From positions 408,366,889-408,430,888 of the forward strand of contig NC_081408.1 of assembly GCF_030272615.1 (NCBI RefSeq): a DNA stretch of 64,000 nt, read 5' to 3'. A program made the position numbers and the translations under genes. A model generated the notes under the pieces. It did no database searches. It had not been told where the DNA came from and saw only the letters and a list, made by a program, of their open reading frames with translations. This document shows positions 46,945 through 59,595 of the stretch, in pieces; position 1 is the first letter of the stretch, and every line of letters starts with the position of its first letter. The DNA comes from Cryptomeria japonica. Lineage: Eukaryota; Streptophyta; Pinopsida; Cupressales; Cupressaceae.

Positions 46945-49121
46945 TGTTGTCACAAAAAATTTCACCCTTGATGACCCAAGAAACCTTTATCATCAACCTT
47001 GTGAAACATTGAATCAACCTCCCCAGTGTGGGACCTTGCCAAATGTGAGGTTGAATCTCCGAAGAAGGTCAGTTTCCTCTTCAATCTGAGATGCAGGGTG
47101 TTGGACCAACCCAACACTAGTAAAACTAATCTATTGTTCTGAAAGGGAAAAGGGAGAGAGATAGAGAGAAGGTTTTATTGAAATAAGGGAAAAAAAGGTT
47201 TGCACCTATATTGAAAGCTAATCTACCCCCACCTGTAACTGCGCAGAACATCAATAAAACTGCCCAAAAGATATACTAATTCCTATCTAAGTCTAGCTTT
47301 ATAAGACTGGGTCAAGGTTGGAATTCTTAACAATGGTAGAGGAATAAACAATGTTCACATATGTCATTCTAAGAGGAGTCAACACTATCACAGATGCTGA
47401 GAAAACAAGAAAAAGATGCATTCACACAAACAAGTAAGAGAAATACACAAATTTGCATAAACTGAAACAAGGTAAGGCAAGCAAATTCTATTGATGCAAA
47501 GGCAAAGTAATTTTTACAATTGCAGGAGTCATTGACTACTGTAAGAGAAAAAGAGGAGAAGATCCTTTGGAAAATATACAAAATTTTCCATTATAGTTGA
47601 GGCATAAATGAAAAATTGAACTGCAGATGGAAACCTTAACCCCCTTAGGGTTAGGTTAAAAAATATTTGTAGAAGAGGAGGAGATCAAATCTGAGATTTG
47701 ATGGCGTGTTGGATTTCCTCTACAAGTGGTTCTTTGCCTCAGATGAGAAAAATAAGCCATCGATGAAGCAATCCATGTCAACAAGCATGGTCGAGCACAC
47801 TTGCAAGGATAAAAAGTCTCTAGTCTGCATTGAAGAGGGCATGGTGGCATCAAAAATCGGCTTGCAGGGTCCAATCTGGAGTAAAGGTGAGAAAATATGG
47901 TGGTTGGAAACAAAATAGAGCAAAGATCGAGCGCCAACTGAGTCCCAAAAAATGTCTCAACTACCAGGTCGACAAGCACCCTTGAAAGAGAGCATTCAAA
48001 ATCCAACGGCCTTCAAAAGTTCAAATGTCCACTATTGATTTGGATATCTCACCCGCAGATGGGTGTGTGAGATCTCGCCATGAGAGCACCAGGGAGGCCA
48101 ACAAAAGAAAAAGTTGCAGCCATCAGATTGGGCTTCAAGTGATCATCGATGATCGTGATTGCGCCATGAGGCAACTGGCCCCACTCCAAGAATTTCGGGG
48201 TAACATGGCCTTTCGGCCAAACAAAATTGCCCTTTGCCGCTAAGAGAAATCTAGGTGAAAAGGCCTCTATATGAAAATTGGGCCACTAGGCCCACAAATT
48301 TATCTGCCACCGCTGACGTGGCCGCTAAGTCATCAGGCCCATCATCCACCCTTCAACCCTCTTATCCTGCATGGCCATCCTAGACCTTCACTTTCCCCTG
48401 TGGGATAACGGGGAAAGTCCTGCCCACTGTCTTTTCTTATCCCACACTAGCCATCTCTTGTGCTTTTCTTCGATGCAGGATAAGGAGGAAATTCATCCAC
48501 CCTTTGAACCTCTTATCTCACATGGCCCTTAACCTTGTATTCTTTCTAGCATGGGATAAGAGGAACCACATACTTGTCTTTGGAACTGCTTGCCCCACAT
48601 GACCTTTCACTTTGATCACTTCACCTTGCGGGATAAGAAATTTTCTTATCGTTCTTATCCCGCATGAAGTTGCATTGCACCTTTATCTTACTATGGGATA
48701 AAGAGGGGAGCATTATCCTTGCTTGCTCTCTTATCCCGCACGACCCTTTTGATCTCTTCTTTCACCCTACGAGATAACAAAAGGACTTATCGCCAACCGA
48801 ACAACACGCTGCGATAAGTAGCTTGATCTAGTCAATAACATGTGATGGTCAATAACATGCGATGTTGATACAAGATGGTGAATAACATGTGTTATTCGCA
48901 TGAGATGCTAGTGTTACTGCAAGGCACGAGTCAATAACATACCATGATATTGATACCCAAATAACCTTATTGTTATGTACTCTGAAAAAATATAAGGAAG
49001 CAACTAACTTTGCATAGTGCAATAACATGACATGTTAGTTGCATTGACTAACATGATGTATTATATGACACTAAACTTTCTTGACTGATCTTTGCAAGGG
49101 TTGGCATAAAAATTGCCAACA
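46945..49121 (-). repeat. Element G LTR, left copy (3' LTR if minus)
   Basis: 2,177 bp, TGTTGTCACAAAA to AAATTGCCAACA on the plus strand. It contains a GGGATAAG/CTTATCCC array (48355-48835) and several ATAACATG palindromes (48838-49050). Confidence 0.88.
48355..48835. promoter_or_regulatory. GGGATAAG / CTTATCCC motif array in G LTR
   Basis: About 12 GATAAG/CTTATC sites in 480 bp in both orientations, often extended to TGCGGGATAAG or CTTATCCCGCATG, one pair facing each other across GAAATTTT. GATAAG is the core of the plant I-box/GATA-factor site. The array recurs in the other LTR at 53025-53490. The function is unknown; it may be an enhancer-type cluster. Confidence 0.6.
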
Positions 49122-49481
49122 TTTTTGGTGACTCGGAGGGGGCTCTAAGCCTAGTTAGGGAAAGACCAGAAGTCTTAGATATCCATTTGGGCATAGAGTC
49201 AAGGCCTAAAACAAAATATAAATCTCTACCACTACAACCTAGATTACATCAAAATTTTCTGCTATACTGAAAAAGCAGATTGTGCTTGTGCACTTCTTGG
49301 AAGAAAAAACTGAAAATGAAATACATTGTGCTGAAGCACTTGGAGGAAAATAAATCCTACACTACCCTACTCTAACCAATAAACTTGAAGGTGCTAAAAA
49401 AAGTCATTCATGGACTGGTTAAAATAGCTTCACTCCCTAAACAAGGAAGGGTGATTTACATGGCTCTAAAACAAAGTACAG

Positions 49482-51246
49482 AGCTAGAAAAGTGAAGACA
49501 GAACCATAAATAGTTGCAAGAAACCCTGCAACCTAGAAACAAAAATACATACCCTAATATATTGATTAGACACATTGCTGGTCTGAGATACACTTGTGAC
49601 TTGGGTATGTGGCTCTGCAACATTCTTCTTGGCCTCGATCAAATAGAGGAATCTGATTAGGTAGCCCCTTGATCTGACAAAGGTTGAGCTCTCCATGTTG
49701 ACCTGCTCTTGCTCAATTTCCTCCACCATCAAAATATGGTCATGCTAACTAGATTTCCCCTTCCTTAAGGGGATGAATTCAACTTCATTGAGGTTGGCAC
49801 AAAAAGTGTCAATTATATTCGAGAACATGTGGAGATCAAGGTAAAGATCAAACTTGACATCTACCACATGTTCTACCTCAACCTCATCATCAAAATCAGA
49901 TAAAAGAAAATCTTCTCTCTCATTCAGCTCTGATTTATGTTCTTGTTCACCTTGGACAGCCACCTCATGCAAGTCATCATCTTGACTTTCCAAAAGCTAG
50001 AAGTCTTCATTTGATTTCTCCTAGACCTGCATAGGACAAGGCAACAAAGTGTCCAAACCTGAAGAAAATCCTTCCAATTCATCCCAAAAAGAGTATTCTT
50101 TCAACTCCTCCTCACTTTTAAAAATGGGAGTTGTTGCAGCTCTGCTAAGGGACTAAAAAAATGGGAGTGGGAGCAGAAATGATTTCTCCCAATATCCCAT
50201 AGTCACTAGGATTAACATCTTCAAGTGTAGGTCCCTCTTGCAGAGAATACACCGGTAGATTAGATGAAGGAAGAGCTTCTTCATCCTTAATGAAGAGGGA
50301 AGATGATCAAAACTTATCAAAGATTTCTCCTTGTTGCATTCTTCTTTCTTGGTGTCCAAATCCTGCAAGCTATCTTCTTTTTGTTCCTCCAGCATCTTAG
50401 GCTCCACCATGGAATCCTCCTCATGAGAAGACTGCCCATCAAAATTGGGAAGAAGATGTCCACCATCTGCCCTCTAGACAACAGGCCCACCTTTGCAAAG
50501 ATGAATCTCAATAGGGGCAGACCACTAAGGAGCCCAGAAAATAGACTCCTGCACATCCATAGTTGGCATTCCCATGAAACTTGGGGCATTGAAGTTAGAG
50601 ATCTCTTGGATAGGCTTGGTGTAAGGGTAAATCAACTCAAGGACAAGCTCCTCAATAGATATAGGAGGGCTCCCCTGTCTGAAACTTGGAAATCTTCTTT
50701 TAGGGGGATGGGAGCAGAGGCCTCTGCCTGCATGATTCTGACCTCTAGGGCCACCAACAATTTGATCTCTTCCTCTTGCCTTGCAAAATCAAATTCCTTT
50801 GCAAGGAAGGTCTCATGTTGTTTTTGAGCTTCCAACTCTTGTTGTTTTTGTAGTTGAGCTTGATAAGAAATTTCCTCCTATTATTGTTGTTGTTGGTAAA
50901 AGGCCTCCTCCTTCTGTTGTTCCCATATTTGTTGCTTCTTCATCTCATCAAGTTGTCTTATGTAATCCATCATAGTGTCTCTTAACCCCTAACATGCTTG
51001 TGACACTACAACCTCTACAAGGAGGTCTATTTCATCCTTTCGGGATAGGCTAAGCTGATAAGAAGGTTGAGCAAGGGTGGATGGGTGGTGAGCATTAGTA
51101 AAATCCACAGCTGCTGCTGGAACAAGGTCATTTGGATTAAAACTAGGAGCAATCCTAAATTGTTCATATTGGTAGATTGGGGAGGGTTGATTGGCATTTT
51201 CAAAAAATGGGGGTGAATAGAAATTATACCCATGATAGGAGCTCAT
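49482..51246 (-). pseudogene. Element G internal ORF remnants (unknown, coiled coil and acidic)
   Basis: On the minus strand one frame runs from ATG 51246 (MSSYHGYNFYSPPFF) to 50632, interrupted at 50988 and in a Q/E-rich coiled-coil stretch near 50880. It has a Pro/Asn-rich N-terminus, then KDEIDLLVEVV, QLQKQQELEAQKQHETF and EFDFARQEEEIKLL. A second frame (50410-49484) is acidic (KSELNEREDFLLSDFDDEVEVEHVVDVKFDLYLDLHMF), with stops at 50150, about 50010 and 49742, and ends near RSRGYLIRFLYLIEAK. No gag core, zinc knuckle or enzyme motif is seen. It may be a degenerate gag-like or structural protein of a non-autonomous family. Confidence 0.5.
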
Positions 51247-51596
51247 ATTGAAGCATTAAAAGATGATCTTTGTTACATGAAATGCTTAAAATGCAAAGGA
51301 TTTTCCCTACCAGAGAGAAAAGGTGACATACCAAGATCACCAAAATGGCTTGAAGATAGGTGCTTGAAGAATGACCGCCTCAAAAGGCTTGAAACTGAAG
51401 AACACACTAGATCTTAACTTGTTTGAGCGCTAAAACTGCTTAACCAGTAGATGCTGTAGAGAGTCGTCAGGTATGTGATTTGCTGCATCCAAAGGTTGAG
51501 TTGTCGATCCACACACCAAGATCAACAAAGATATGACCGATGACTAATATTTTATACCCCAAATGGTCATCTATGAACTAAAAGTTTAATAGTCCC

Positions 51597-51614
51597 ACCG
51601 GGTGTGCCAAAAAC
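51597..51614 (-). promoter_or_regulatory. Probable primer-binding site of element G
   Basis: Minus strand GTTTTTGGCACACCCGGTGG, directly after the LTR end. Its complement would end in CCA with a plausible T-stem. A second primer-site-like sequence, TGGTGACTCGGAGGGGG, follows the other LTR on the plus strand at 49126, so orientation is not fully settled. Confidence 0.5.
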
Positions 51615-53794
51615 TGTTGTCACAAAATTTTTTTCCCTTGATGACACAAGAAACCTTGATCATCAACCTTGTGAAACATTGAATCAACCTCCCAAGTGTG
51701 GGACCTTGCTAAATGTGAGGCTAAATCTCCAGAGAAGGTTGGCTTCCTCTTCAATCTAAGATGTAGGGTGTTGGACCAACCCAACACTGGTAAAACTAAT
51801 CTATTGTTCTACTAGGGAAAAGGGAGAGAGAGAAAGAGAGAGAAGGGTTGCTTGAAAGAAGAGAAAAAAGGTTTGCACCTAGACTTAAAGTTGATCTACC
51901 CCCACTTATAACTGCACAAAACATCAATAAAACTGCCCAAAAGATACACCAATTCCTATCTAAGTCTATCTTTCTAAGATTGAGTCAAGGTTGTAATTCT
52001 TAAATATGGTAGAGGAACAAACAATGTTCACAGATGCCACTCTAAGAGGAGTCAACACTATCACATATGCTGAGAAAATAGGAAAAATATGCATTCACAC
52101 AAACCGATAAGAGAAATACACAAATTTGCATAAACTGAAACAAGGTAAGGCAACCAAATTCTATTGATGCATAGGCAAGGTAATTTTTACAATTGCAGGA
52201 GTCATAGACTACTGTAAGAGAAAAAGAGGATAAGATCCTTTAGAAAATATACAAAATTTGCCTTTATACTTGAGGCTTAACTGAAAATTGAACTACAAAT
52301 GGAAACCCTAAGCCCCCAAGGTTAGGTTACAAAAGATCTACAAAAGATGAGGATATATGATTTGAGATTTGATGGTGTGTTGGATTTCCTCTGCAAGTGG
52401 TCCTCTACCTTGGAAAGAGAAAAATAACCCATCATTGAAGCAATCCCTATCAACAAGAATGGTCGAGTATACTTGCAATGACAAAGAGTCTCTGGTTTGC
52501 ATTGAAGAGGGCATTGTGGCATAAAAATCACCCTGTAGGGTCTAATCTGGAGTAAAGACAAGCAAATATGATGGTTGGAAGTAAAACAGAGCAGGGATCA
52601 ACCACCAACTGAGTCCCAAAAAATGTCTCAACTATCAGGTTGACAACCACCCCTAACAAAGAGCATTCAAAATCCAATGACCTCCGCAAGTTCAAATGTC
52701 CACCGTTGATTTGGAGATCTTGTGTGCAGATGGATGCATGAGATCTCACCATGAGAGTGCCACGAGGACCAACGAAAGAAAAAGTCACAGCCATCGAATT
52801 GGGCTTCAAGTGATCATCAATGGTCATGACTATACCACGAAGCAAATGGCCCCACTCCAAGAATTTTGGGGTAACATGGCCTTTCACCCAAACAAAACTG
52901 CCCTTTGCCACCAAGAGAAGTCTTAGTGAAAAGGCCTCTATATGAAAATTGGGCCCATCGGGCCCACAAAGTCATTTGCCACCATTGACGTGGTCGTCAA
53001 GTCATCAGGCCCATCATCCACCCTTCGAGCCTCTTATCTTGCATGGCCATCCTGTACCTCCACTTTCCCCTGTAGGATAACGGGGAAAGTCCTGCCCACT
53101 ATCTTTTCTTATCCTGTACTGGCCATCTCTTGTGAAATTCTTCAGTGTGGGATAAGAAGGAAAGTCATCTACCCTTTGGCCCTTGTATCCCGCATGGCCC
53201 TTAGCTTTATATTATTTTTAACGTGGGATAAGGGGGACCACATACTTTGTCTTTGGAACTGCTTACCCCGCATGACCTTTTGCTTTGATCACTTCTCCTT
53301 GCGGGATAAGCATTTTGCTTATCATTCTTATCCCGCATGAATTTTCATTGCACCTTTATCTCAGTGTGGGGTAAGGAGGGGGACAATTATCCTTGCTTAC
53401 TCTCTTATCCCACACAACCCTTTTGATCTCTTATTTCACCCTATGGGATAAAAAAAGGAATTACCGCCAGCCGAATAACATGTTGCGGTAAATAGTTAGA
53501 TGCAGTCAATAACACATGACGGTCAATAACACGTGATGTCGATACAAGATGGAGAATAACACATGTTATTCGCATGAGATGTTGGTGTTACTACAAGGCA
53601 CAGGTCGGTAACATACCATGTTATTGACACCCACATAACCTTCATGTTATGTACTTTGTAAAATATAAAGAAGTAGCTAACTCTGTTGAGTTTGATAACA
53701 TGACGTGTTATTTGTATCGACTAACATGATGTGTTATATGACACTGAACTTTCTAAACCGATCTTTGCAAGGGTTGGCACAAAAATTGCCAACA
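51615..53794 (-). repeat. Element G LTR, right copy (5' LTR if minus)
   Basis: 2,180 bp, aligned over its length with 46945-49121. It keeps the GATAAG array (53025-53490) and ATAACATG motifs (53505-53735). Confidence 0.88.
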
Positions 53795-53799
53795 ACTAT
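53795..53799. repeat. Target site duplication of element G, right (ACTAT)
   Basis: ACTAT next to the LTR end CCAACA. It differs from ACTAC at 46940 by one transition. Confidence 0.75.
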
Positions 53800-55102
53800 G
53801 ACTAAAGTGTGAAGTAAATGAGGACTTAGAATGCTACAATTTATTGGTAAACAAACAAATTTTTAACAACACACATAAATTAATAATAAATTTGATTGTG
53901 CACTTCCACAATCCAGAGTTGAATCTATTGGATCGGGATGCCCAAAACATCCTAGTCTTCTTCCTTATAGCTGGTTTCTGGAGATATACTTTCTGAGATT
54001 GAAGCTAAGATTCCTACAAAATCTAGAGGGAAACCCTGAGGAGAGGGGCACCCCCAACACCTTAGCTTGGAAAGGAGCACCCATGCACCTTGGTCTTGGA
54101 AAACCAAGTCCAATTTTCAAAAAATGGGTCTGTATTAGTCTGTTGAAGGTGTCCTAAACTCTATCTCCATCAATGACCTATAACTACACACAAGAGGAGA
54201 GAAAGTATGTTGTGGATAAGGGTTTTACTAGTTCAAACCTCGAGTTTAGAATTAACCCTAATTGAAATAGAAATAAAATTGGAAAAGTTGTCTTTTGAGG
54301 GAAAGGCTAGATCAAGAATTGAAATTCTTGAATGCAGATGATCACCTTCAATATATGATGCAATGCTCTTAGGATAATTCCTCCATGTGTTGATGCAATA
54401 ACATGATAAATCGCATAAAATTCATCATGAATTCATAATTAGAACATAATATGAAGATGTCTTGATGTAGTTTGTTGCTCCTTGAATCAGATTTACTTTA
54501 GAGGAAGAAGAATTGATCTTGAATTGGATGATAATGCTAGCAGGAGAGGAGATATTCTAGATGTCGAGATGAATTGAGGAGGATGCCTTATAAAGGGATT
54601 TCATAATAAAAATAACCTTTAGGACAACTTAGATTTGGTGCATTTTTGCACGGAGATAGATTTTAATAGAGTAGGACTCCTTATTATCGTCCCAAAATTC
54701 AAAGCAACAAGTGTAGGACTAAGGGGGTGTGACCATCTTGGTCTCGACAACTTTATCCCAATTTTTTAGGGATACAAGATAACATGTTTCTAATGTTAAT
54801 TCCAGCTCGGTGACTCAAACAATGATGTATAGATATACAAAATATGTTTTGAAATTTGAAATTGGGGTAGGATTAATGATAAATTAGGATAAAAAAATAA
54901 AGGGCACGCCTAGATTTAAGGGCCAAAATAATGGATTGTTGATGTAATAAAGTGGAATAAGACCCATAATATTTAATTAAATATTAATTAATTACAATAG
55001 AGGTCCTATAATGCATATACATGAATTGGAAGTACTAAAATAAGTGTTAGGAGAGTGTGAAATTAGCCACACTAATAAAGGTGTACAATTTATGACACTA
55101 CA

Positions 55103-55243
55103 TATATGTGTGTGTGCAAATACATATACATATATATGAATACATACATCTATGTATACACTCATATATATATGTATATATACATACATATATGTATATA
55201 TATCCATACATGGATATATATATACATATACATGTGCATGTAC

Positions 55244-55306
<63 letters not shown>

Positions 55307-55483
55307 CACACACATATGTATATGTATATGTGTGTGCGTATAGTATGTAGTATGTATATGTATATATATGTAAACATATATGCATGTACATATGTGTGTG
55401 TGTGTACACACATATATGTACATGTATATGTACATACATATATATATGTATGTACATTTATATATGTATGTATGTACATGTGC

Positions 55484-55557
<74 letters not shown>

Positions 55558-55740
55558 GTACATATACATACATATGCATACATATACATACATATACATA
55601 TATATACATGTATATACATATATATCTATATATAAGTATAGATATATATCTATGTATATGTATACACATATATCTATGTATATGTATACACATATATCTA
55701 TGTGTGTGTATATATACATGTGTTTGTATATACATATATA
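55103..55740. repeat. (TATGTA)n / (TATATG)n microsatellite tract
   Basis: 638 bp of TA/TG-rich simple sequence with purest hexamer runs at about 55244-55305 and 55484-55556, interspersed with TACATA, CACACA and palindromic TATATA patches. It abuts element F's LTR start at 55102. All long ORFs here are artefacts of the simple repeat. Confidence 0.95.
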
Positions 55741-56920
55741 AATATTTGTGTGTTTAATGGGTGAAAAACTAGGGTTTCCACCACAAGAAAGATTAAAAAC
55801 GCTAATTTTTGTTTAGGGGCCGATTACATTCAAAACAGGGGTTGAATCGAATAGATTTAGTCACAAACCAACAAGGACAAGGAGTGAAGAAACTAATTGG
55901 ATTCAAGGTGTGAATTTGTTGTCCTCTTTTGTAAGTTGAATTGCTCAAATTAGGGTAAAGTATCGGAGATGAAGGTAAAAACATAAAAACATCAAGCTAC
56001 AGTCGTCGAATTGAGGCACGCACTTGGATCTGGGAAATATAAGCAAATTCATACTTGATCCTCGAAAGAGCTCCTAAAATGTCAGGATCGTGGAAAAATT
56101 CGTCATGGTCCTCCAAATTTTTTGCACATCGAAGGGGGATTGATTCGTCACTGTAAATAATGCCTATCCAGAAGATCGCAGGTCTGTGTCCTCTTTCCTA
56201 CACACAAAAAGAAGGGGAAATAGGATGGGAATAGGGGTTTGCCTAAGTCAAACCCTGGTTCAGAAATCAACCTTGAATGAAATGTTGCAAATAGTCAAAT
56301 AAATAATGAAAGGATATACCTCATATCTGCAATGACTAATAATGATGCTTTGCTTCTTCAATATAATCACTCATGTTGTATGAAATGGCATGAACATGAC
56401 AAAACCCTAATCACACACACATGCTTGAATATGATTGATGTAATGTTGCTCTACAATTGATGAATGGATAATATGCAGCCATGAAGACCTTTAGAAATGC
56501 TTGATGATGAATGCTTCAATTCTTGAATGATATAATGCTATATGGGTGCCTTATGATTCTCCCATTATCCTCCTGTATTATGAAAATGAGAGGGGAAAGC
56601 CTCCGTATATATTTGCTTGTTGAAAAACATGTTAATTTTCTTACATAGGTCGACACGGGGCGAGGTTTCTCACCAAAATTTTGAAACATTCAAGGGGTTC
56701 AAAGGGGGGCTTAAATAGGGAGGACCAAGGTGCCATGCCTTATTCCTACCCCATTTTAGGGCCAGAACTAAGGGGCGATGTGGTGTATGAAGTGAAAATA
56801 AGGCCATATTTGCATTAAGTAAGCATATTTAGGTCTTAATTAATTATTAGGGTACAAACACTAAGGTGAGGGCCCCAAATTTGGACTAAATTATAAGGGG
56901 GTACAATTTATAGTGCTACA
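55741..56920 (-). repeat. Element H 3' LTR (left end undetermined)
   Basis: On the minus strand it starts TGTAGCACTATAAATTGTACC at 56920, right after a polypurine tract, so this is a 3' LTR with the internal region to the right. A CTATTTAAGC on the minus strand near 56715 may be the TATA box. The left end is not defined; the microsatellite at 55103-55740 may lie in or beside it. No gene is seen. Confidence 0.6.
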
Positions 56921-56936
56921 TTTAGCCCCCACTTTA
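56921..56936 (-). promoter_or_regulatory. Element H polypurine tract
   Basis: Minus strand TAAAGTGGGGGCTAAA immediately before TGTAGCAC. Confidence 0.7.
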
Positions 56937-58310
56937 GCGATAGTATGAGCTTATGCAAATATTCATAGTAAAGTTAATGAAAGAGAGATGGAGAAGAGGA
57001 GGAGAAAAATCACAAGGAGCATAAGACATCAATAATTTCAAGGAACTAAGCCCCCAATCTTAGGATCTTAACTCACTCAAACATATGAAAGGGCACACAA
57101 AACAAGACAAAAGCAAAAATACAAATAAGACAAAAAGACCAACAAAGATTAAAAAAAAAACACAAGCTAAAGACCAAAAACAAGACCTCAAGTCAACTAA
57201 CCGAAGAGACCTTGATATCAAAATGTCTCAACAACTAATATCATTCTTGAAAAATGTCATCTCACTAACATGAGTGATCACATAAAAGAGAAAAGCATGC
57301 ATCATCCATGAACTATCAATAACAAAGATATGAGTTCATGAGAAGAGGGAAAGAGACAGCATGGATACATGCTTGATGTGTTTTTCTAGATGATCCATGA
57401 GAAGAATGATGAGAAAGGACATGGATAGTTGACCCTAGATGTGTTTTTCTAGGTGATCCATGTTGGGGAGGAGAGAAGGAATAGTCTAGCTATTTTTAGC
57501 TAGTTTTGCTCATCCTCGTGTGTGTGTGCAAGTGATGTCTGGTTTCAAGTATATAGCACCTTGTATAAGAGTTTGTTTCCTCTGGTTTTGAGTGTGCATC
57601 AACTTTTTTAAGATATGTAATGTAAATGCAAATGTCAAGTGGTGAATGTGTAAATGCTAAGGGGTGAATGTCTAGCTTCAGGAACATCTTGCTCTAAGAG
57701 TTTCCTTTGGTTTTGAGAATGTGTAAACTTGATTGAAACAGATACATTCCTGGTTTTGAGGGCATCGCATGTAAGAGTTTATTTAGGTTGATTTCGGTGA
57801 TGTGTAACCTCGCTTAAGACATATATCAATGTTACATTTGGTTTTGGGTGTGAAGCATCTCCCTCTAAGATTTTGTTTCCTCTGGTTCTGAGGATGAACA
57901 CCCCATTTAAGACATGCAAGAATATGGTACCATATGATATAAAGGGAGTGATATAGGTGCCCCCCTAAAGATATCAACATAGCCCTATGTTGATGTCTTA
58001 AGGAAGCTTAGAGACAAGGATGCCTAACCTTAAACACTAAGGAGATGTCCTTTAGGCAACAATGTTCATAAATCCAAGCCAAAGAGGGAATAATTTTCAA
58101 GAAAGGATAAGATAGTTGAGAAAGAGATGTCTTGCAACAAGTGTAAAGGGGATCCTTGGAGGAGAAGAGATCTTTAGTCAAAAGACATCTACCTCCAAGA
58201 GGATTTTCTTGAACAAACATAACATCTTATTACCAAAAGAAAGGAAGGAGAACAAGAATTAATACCTTCCTCATATTGCTAGGTGAAAGAGATTCTTGAT
58301 GAAGGATGAC
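56937..58310 (-). other. Element H internal 3' region with degenerate repeats, no gene
   Basis: No coding frame on either strand. From about 57530 to 57930 a phrase like TTTCCTCTGGTTTTGAG, followed by AACTT and TTAAGACATGTAATG, recurs about four times with strong divergence and a spacing of roughly 100-140 bp. Such variable repeats in the 3' untranslated region are common in Tat elements. Confidence 0.45.
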
Positions 58311-59580
58311 ACACTTATGTCCCAATGTGAGGGGTAAGTTTATGATAGATTCACATTGCCAAGTGACGAACAGGTTGTAGCCAAGGACATATACATCTCT
58401 TGCATAAGAGAGAATCCTTGAGAAAATAATAACTTCACACAAGGAATTGTGTGTGTGAAAAAGTGAACCTATAGCTGCAAGCACAACACTTCAATTAAGT
58501 CATTATATGCATGGTTAGTAATCAATAAACAATAAGAAATAAACCATAGCAAAGCGACTAATTGCCTTATAAAAGATGCGACTATAAGATTGCTCTCAGA
58601 TTTTTATAAGCAATACCAGTGACTAGACTACACCAAGACAAAGGATTTAATCTATATGATATTAAGCTATATGGATGCAAGATGGATGAATAATTCAAGC
58701 AATAATAACCAATTCAAGCAACAATGGATGCAAGCAATAATGAATGTAAAATGGATGCAAATAATCTAAAAAAGCACAATAATTTTCAATGACTCTAGAG
58801 CGAAATTAGCGTGATAATAATCTCCAAGCATGTTCTCAAAAATCTCTAGGGTGAATTGGAATGAGAGCTGAAGACTGAATTTATAGAGAATCACAAGAAA
58901 AAAAGCTCAATTTAGGATTAATTGAAATAATTGAGAAATCATGTTCAGTTAACCTTGAGATAGGTTTCAATTATAGTTTAAGTGAAATGCATTCAAATTA
59001 GAAGTCCAAGTTGCATTGGAAAATAATAATAAATTAATTCTATGCATATCTGATAAAAATAGATAATTCTTTAATTTATTCAAGAAAAAAGGTCTTTTCA
59101 ATGCAACTGAACTTCTTTTTCTGTTTTTGAAAAGCTTTAAGTTCTAATTTTAGAGAATAATTCAATAATTCAATTAAATTGCTTTTCTGATTTCAAGTTC
59201 TAAATTTAGAAAAAGAAATAATATCTCAAGTTTGATTTCTCTCTCAATTCAATTCTTTTTGTTTTATTTTCAGTTTAACTCTTTGTAATAAATTAATCCT
59301 TTTTGCATGATTGAATGGCAAATTTATTAATTAATTAAATATGCAAGGATATTTAATAAATTAAAATGGGATAATTGATCAAAATGATATTCTTGGAAAT
59401 GATTTGATTAATTAAATAAATATTTAATTAATGTTAAGTAGTTGATTTGCCATGTGATTTTTGATAATTAAAGAATTGATAATGTGCTCAAGATTAATTT
59501 AATTGCCTTTGGTTAGGACCTTGGTGATGTTATCGAGATTAGGGGCTCATGGTTTAGATGACCAATTTTAGAGTATTACA
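58311..59580 (-). repeat. Element I 3' LTR (left end approximate)
   Basis: On the minus strand it starts TGTAATACTCTAAAATTGG at 59580, directly after a polypurine tract identical in core to element A's. A minus-strand TCTCTATAAATTC box lies at 58879-58888. The left end is estimated only from the TATA-to-end distance in element A. No gene is seen. Confidence 0.55.
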
Positions 59581-59595
59581 TTTGCCCCTCTTTGA
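59581..59595 (-). promoter_or_regulatory. Element I polypurine tract
   Basis: Minus strand TCAAAGAGGGGCAAA before TGTAATAC. The core AAAGAGGGGCAAA equals the tract of element A at 6606-6619. Confidence 0.8.

Larger units (their letters stand above)
46945..53794 (-). mobile_element. Element G: non-autonomous LTR retrotransposon (6.85 kb)
   Basis: Two LTRs of 2,177 and 2,180 bp (46945-49121 and 51615-53794), each TGTTG...CAACA, flanked by ACTAC/ACTAT. The internal region is only 2,493 bp and holds no protease, RT, RNase H or integrase. Its better coding frames are on the minus strand, and on that strand the sequence after the LTR at 51614 gives a primer-site-like TGGCACACCCGGTGGGAC, so minus orientation is preferred. 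LTR copies differ visibly, roughly 8% in the first 90 bp, so G is much older than C. It would need proteins from a relative to move. Confidence 0.85.
46739..55102 (-). repeat. Element F 5' LTR, split by element G
   Basis: On the minus strand it starts TGTAGTGTCATAAATTG at 55102 and ends CATCCATTACA at 46739, with G (46945-53794) inserted in it. The two LTR parts are 53800-55102 and 46739-46944, together about 1.5 kb. The start closely matches that of element H (TGTAGCACTATAAATTG). No gene is seen in either part. Confidence 0.6.

Noticed and set aside
50303-50827. 174-codon plus-strand ORF with a hydrophobic start inside element G.
   Set aside because: It is opposite the acidic, coiled-coil minus-strand frames, and its composition reads as their reverse complement.
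54992-55757. Several long overlapping ORFs on both strands (up to about 250 codons).
   Set aside because: They are pure Tyr/Ile/Met/His/Val repeats encoded by the TATGTA microsatellite, open in many frames at once.
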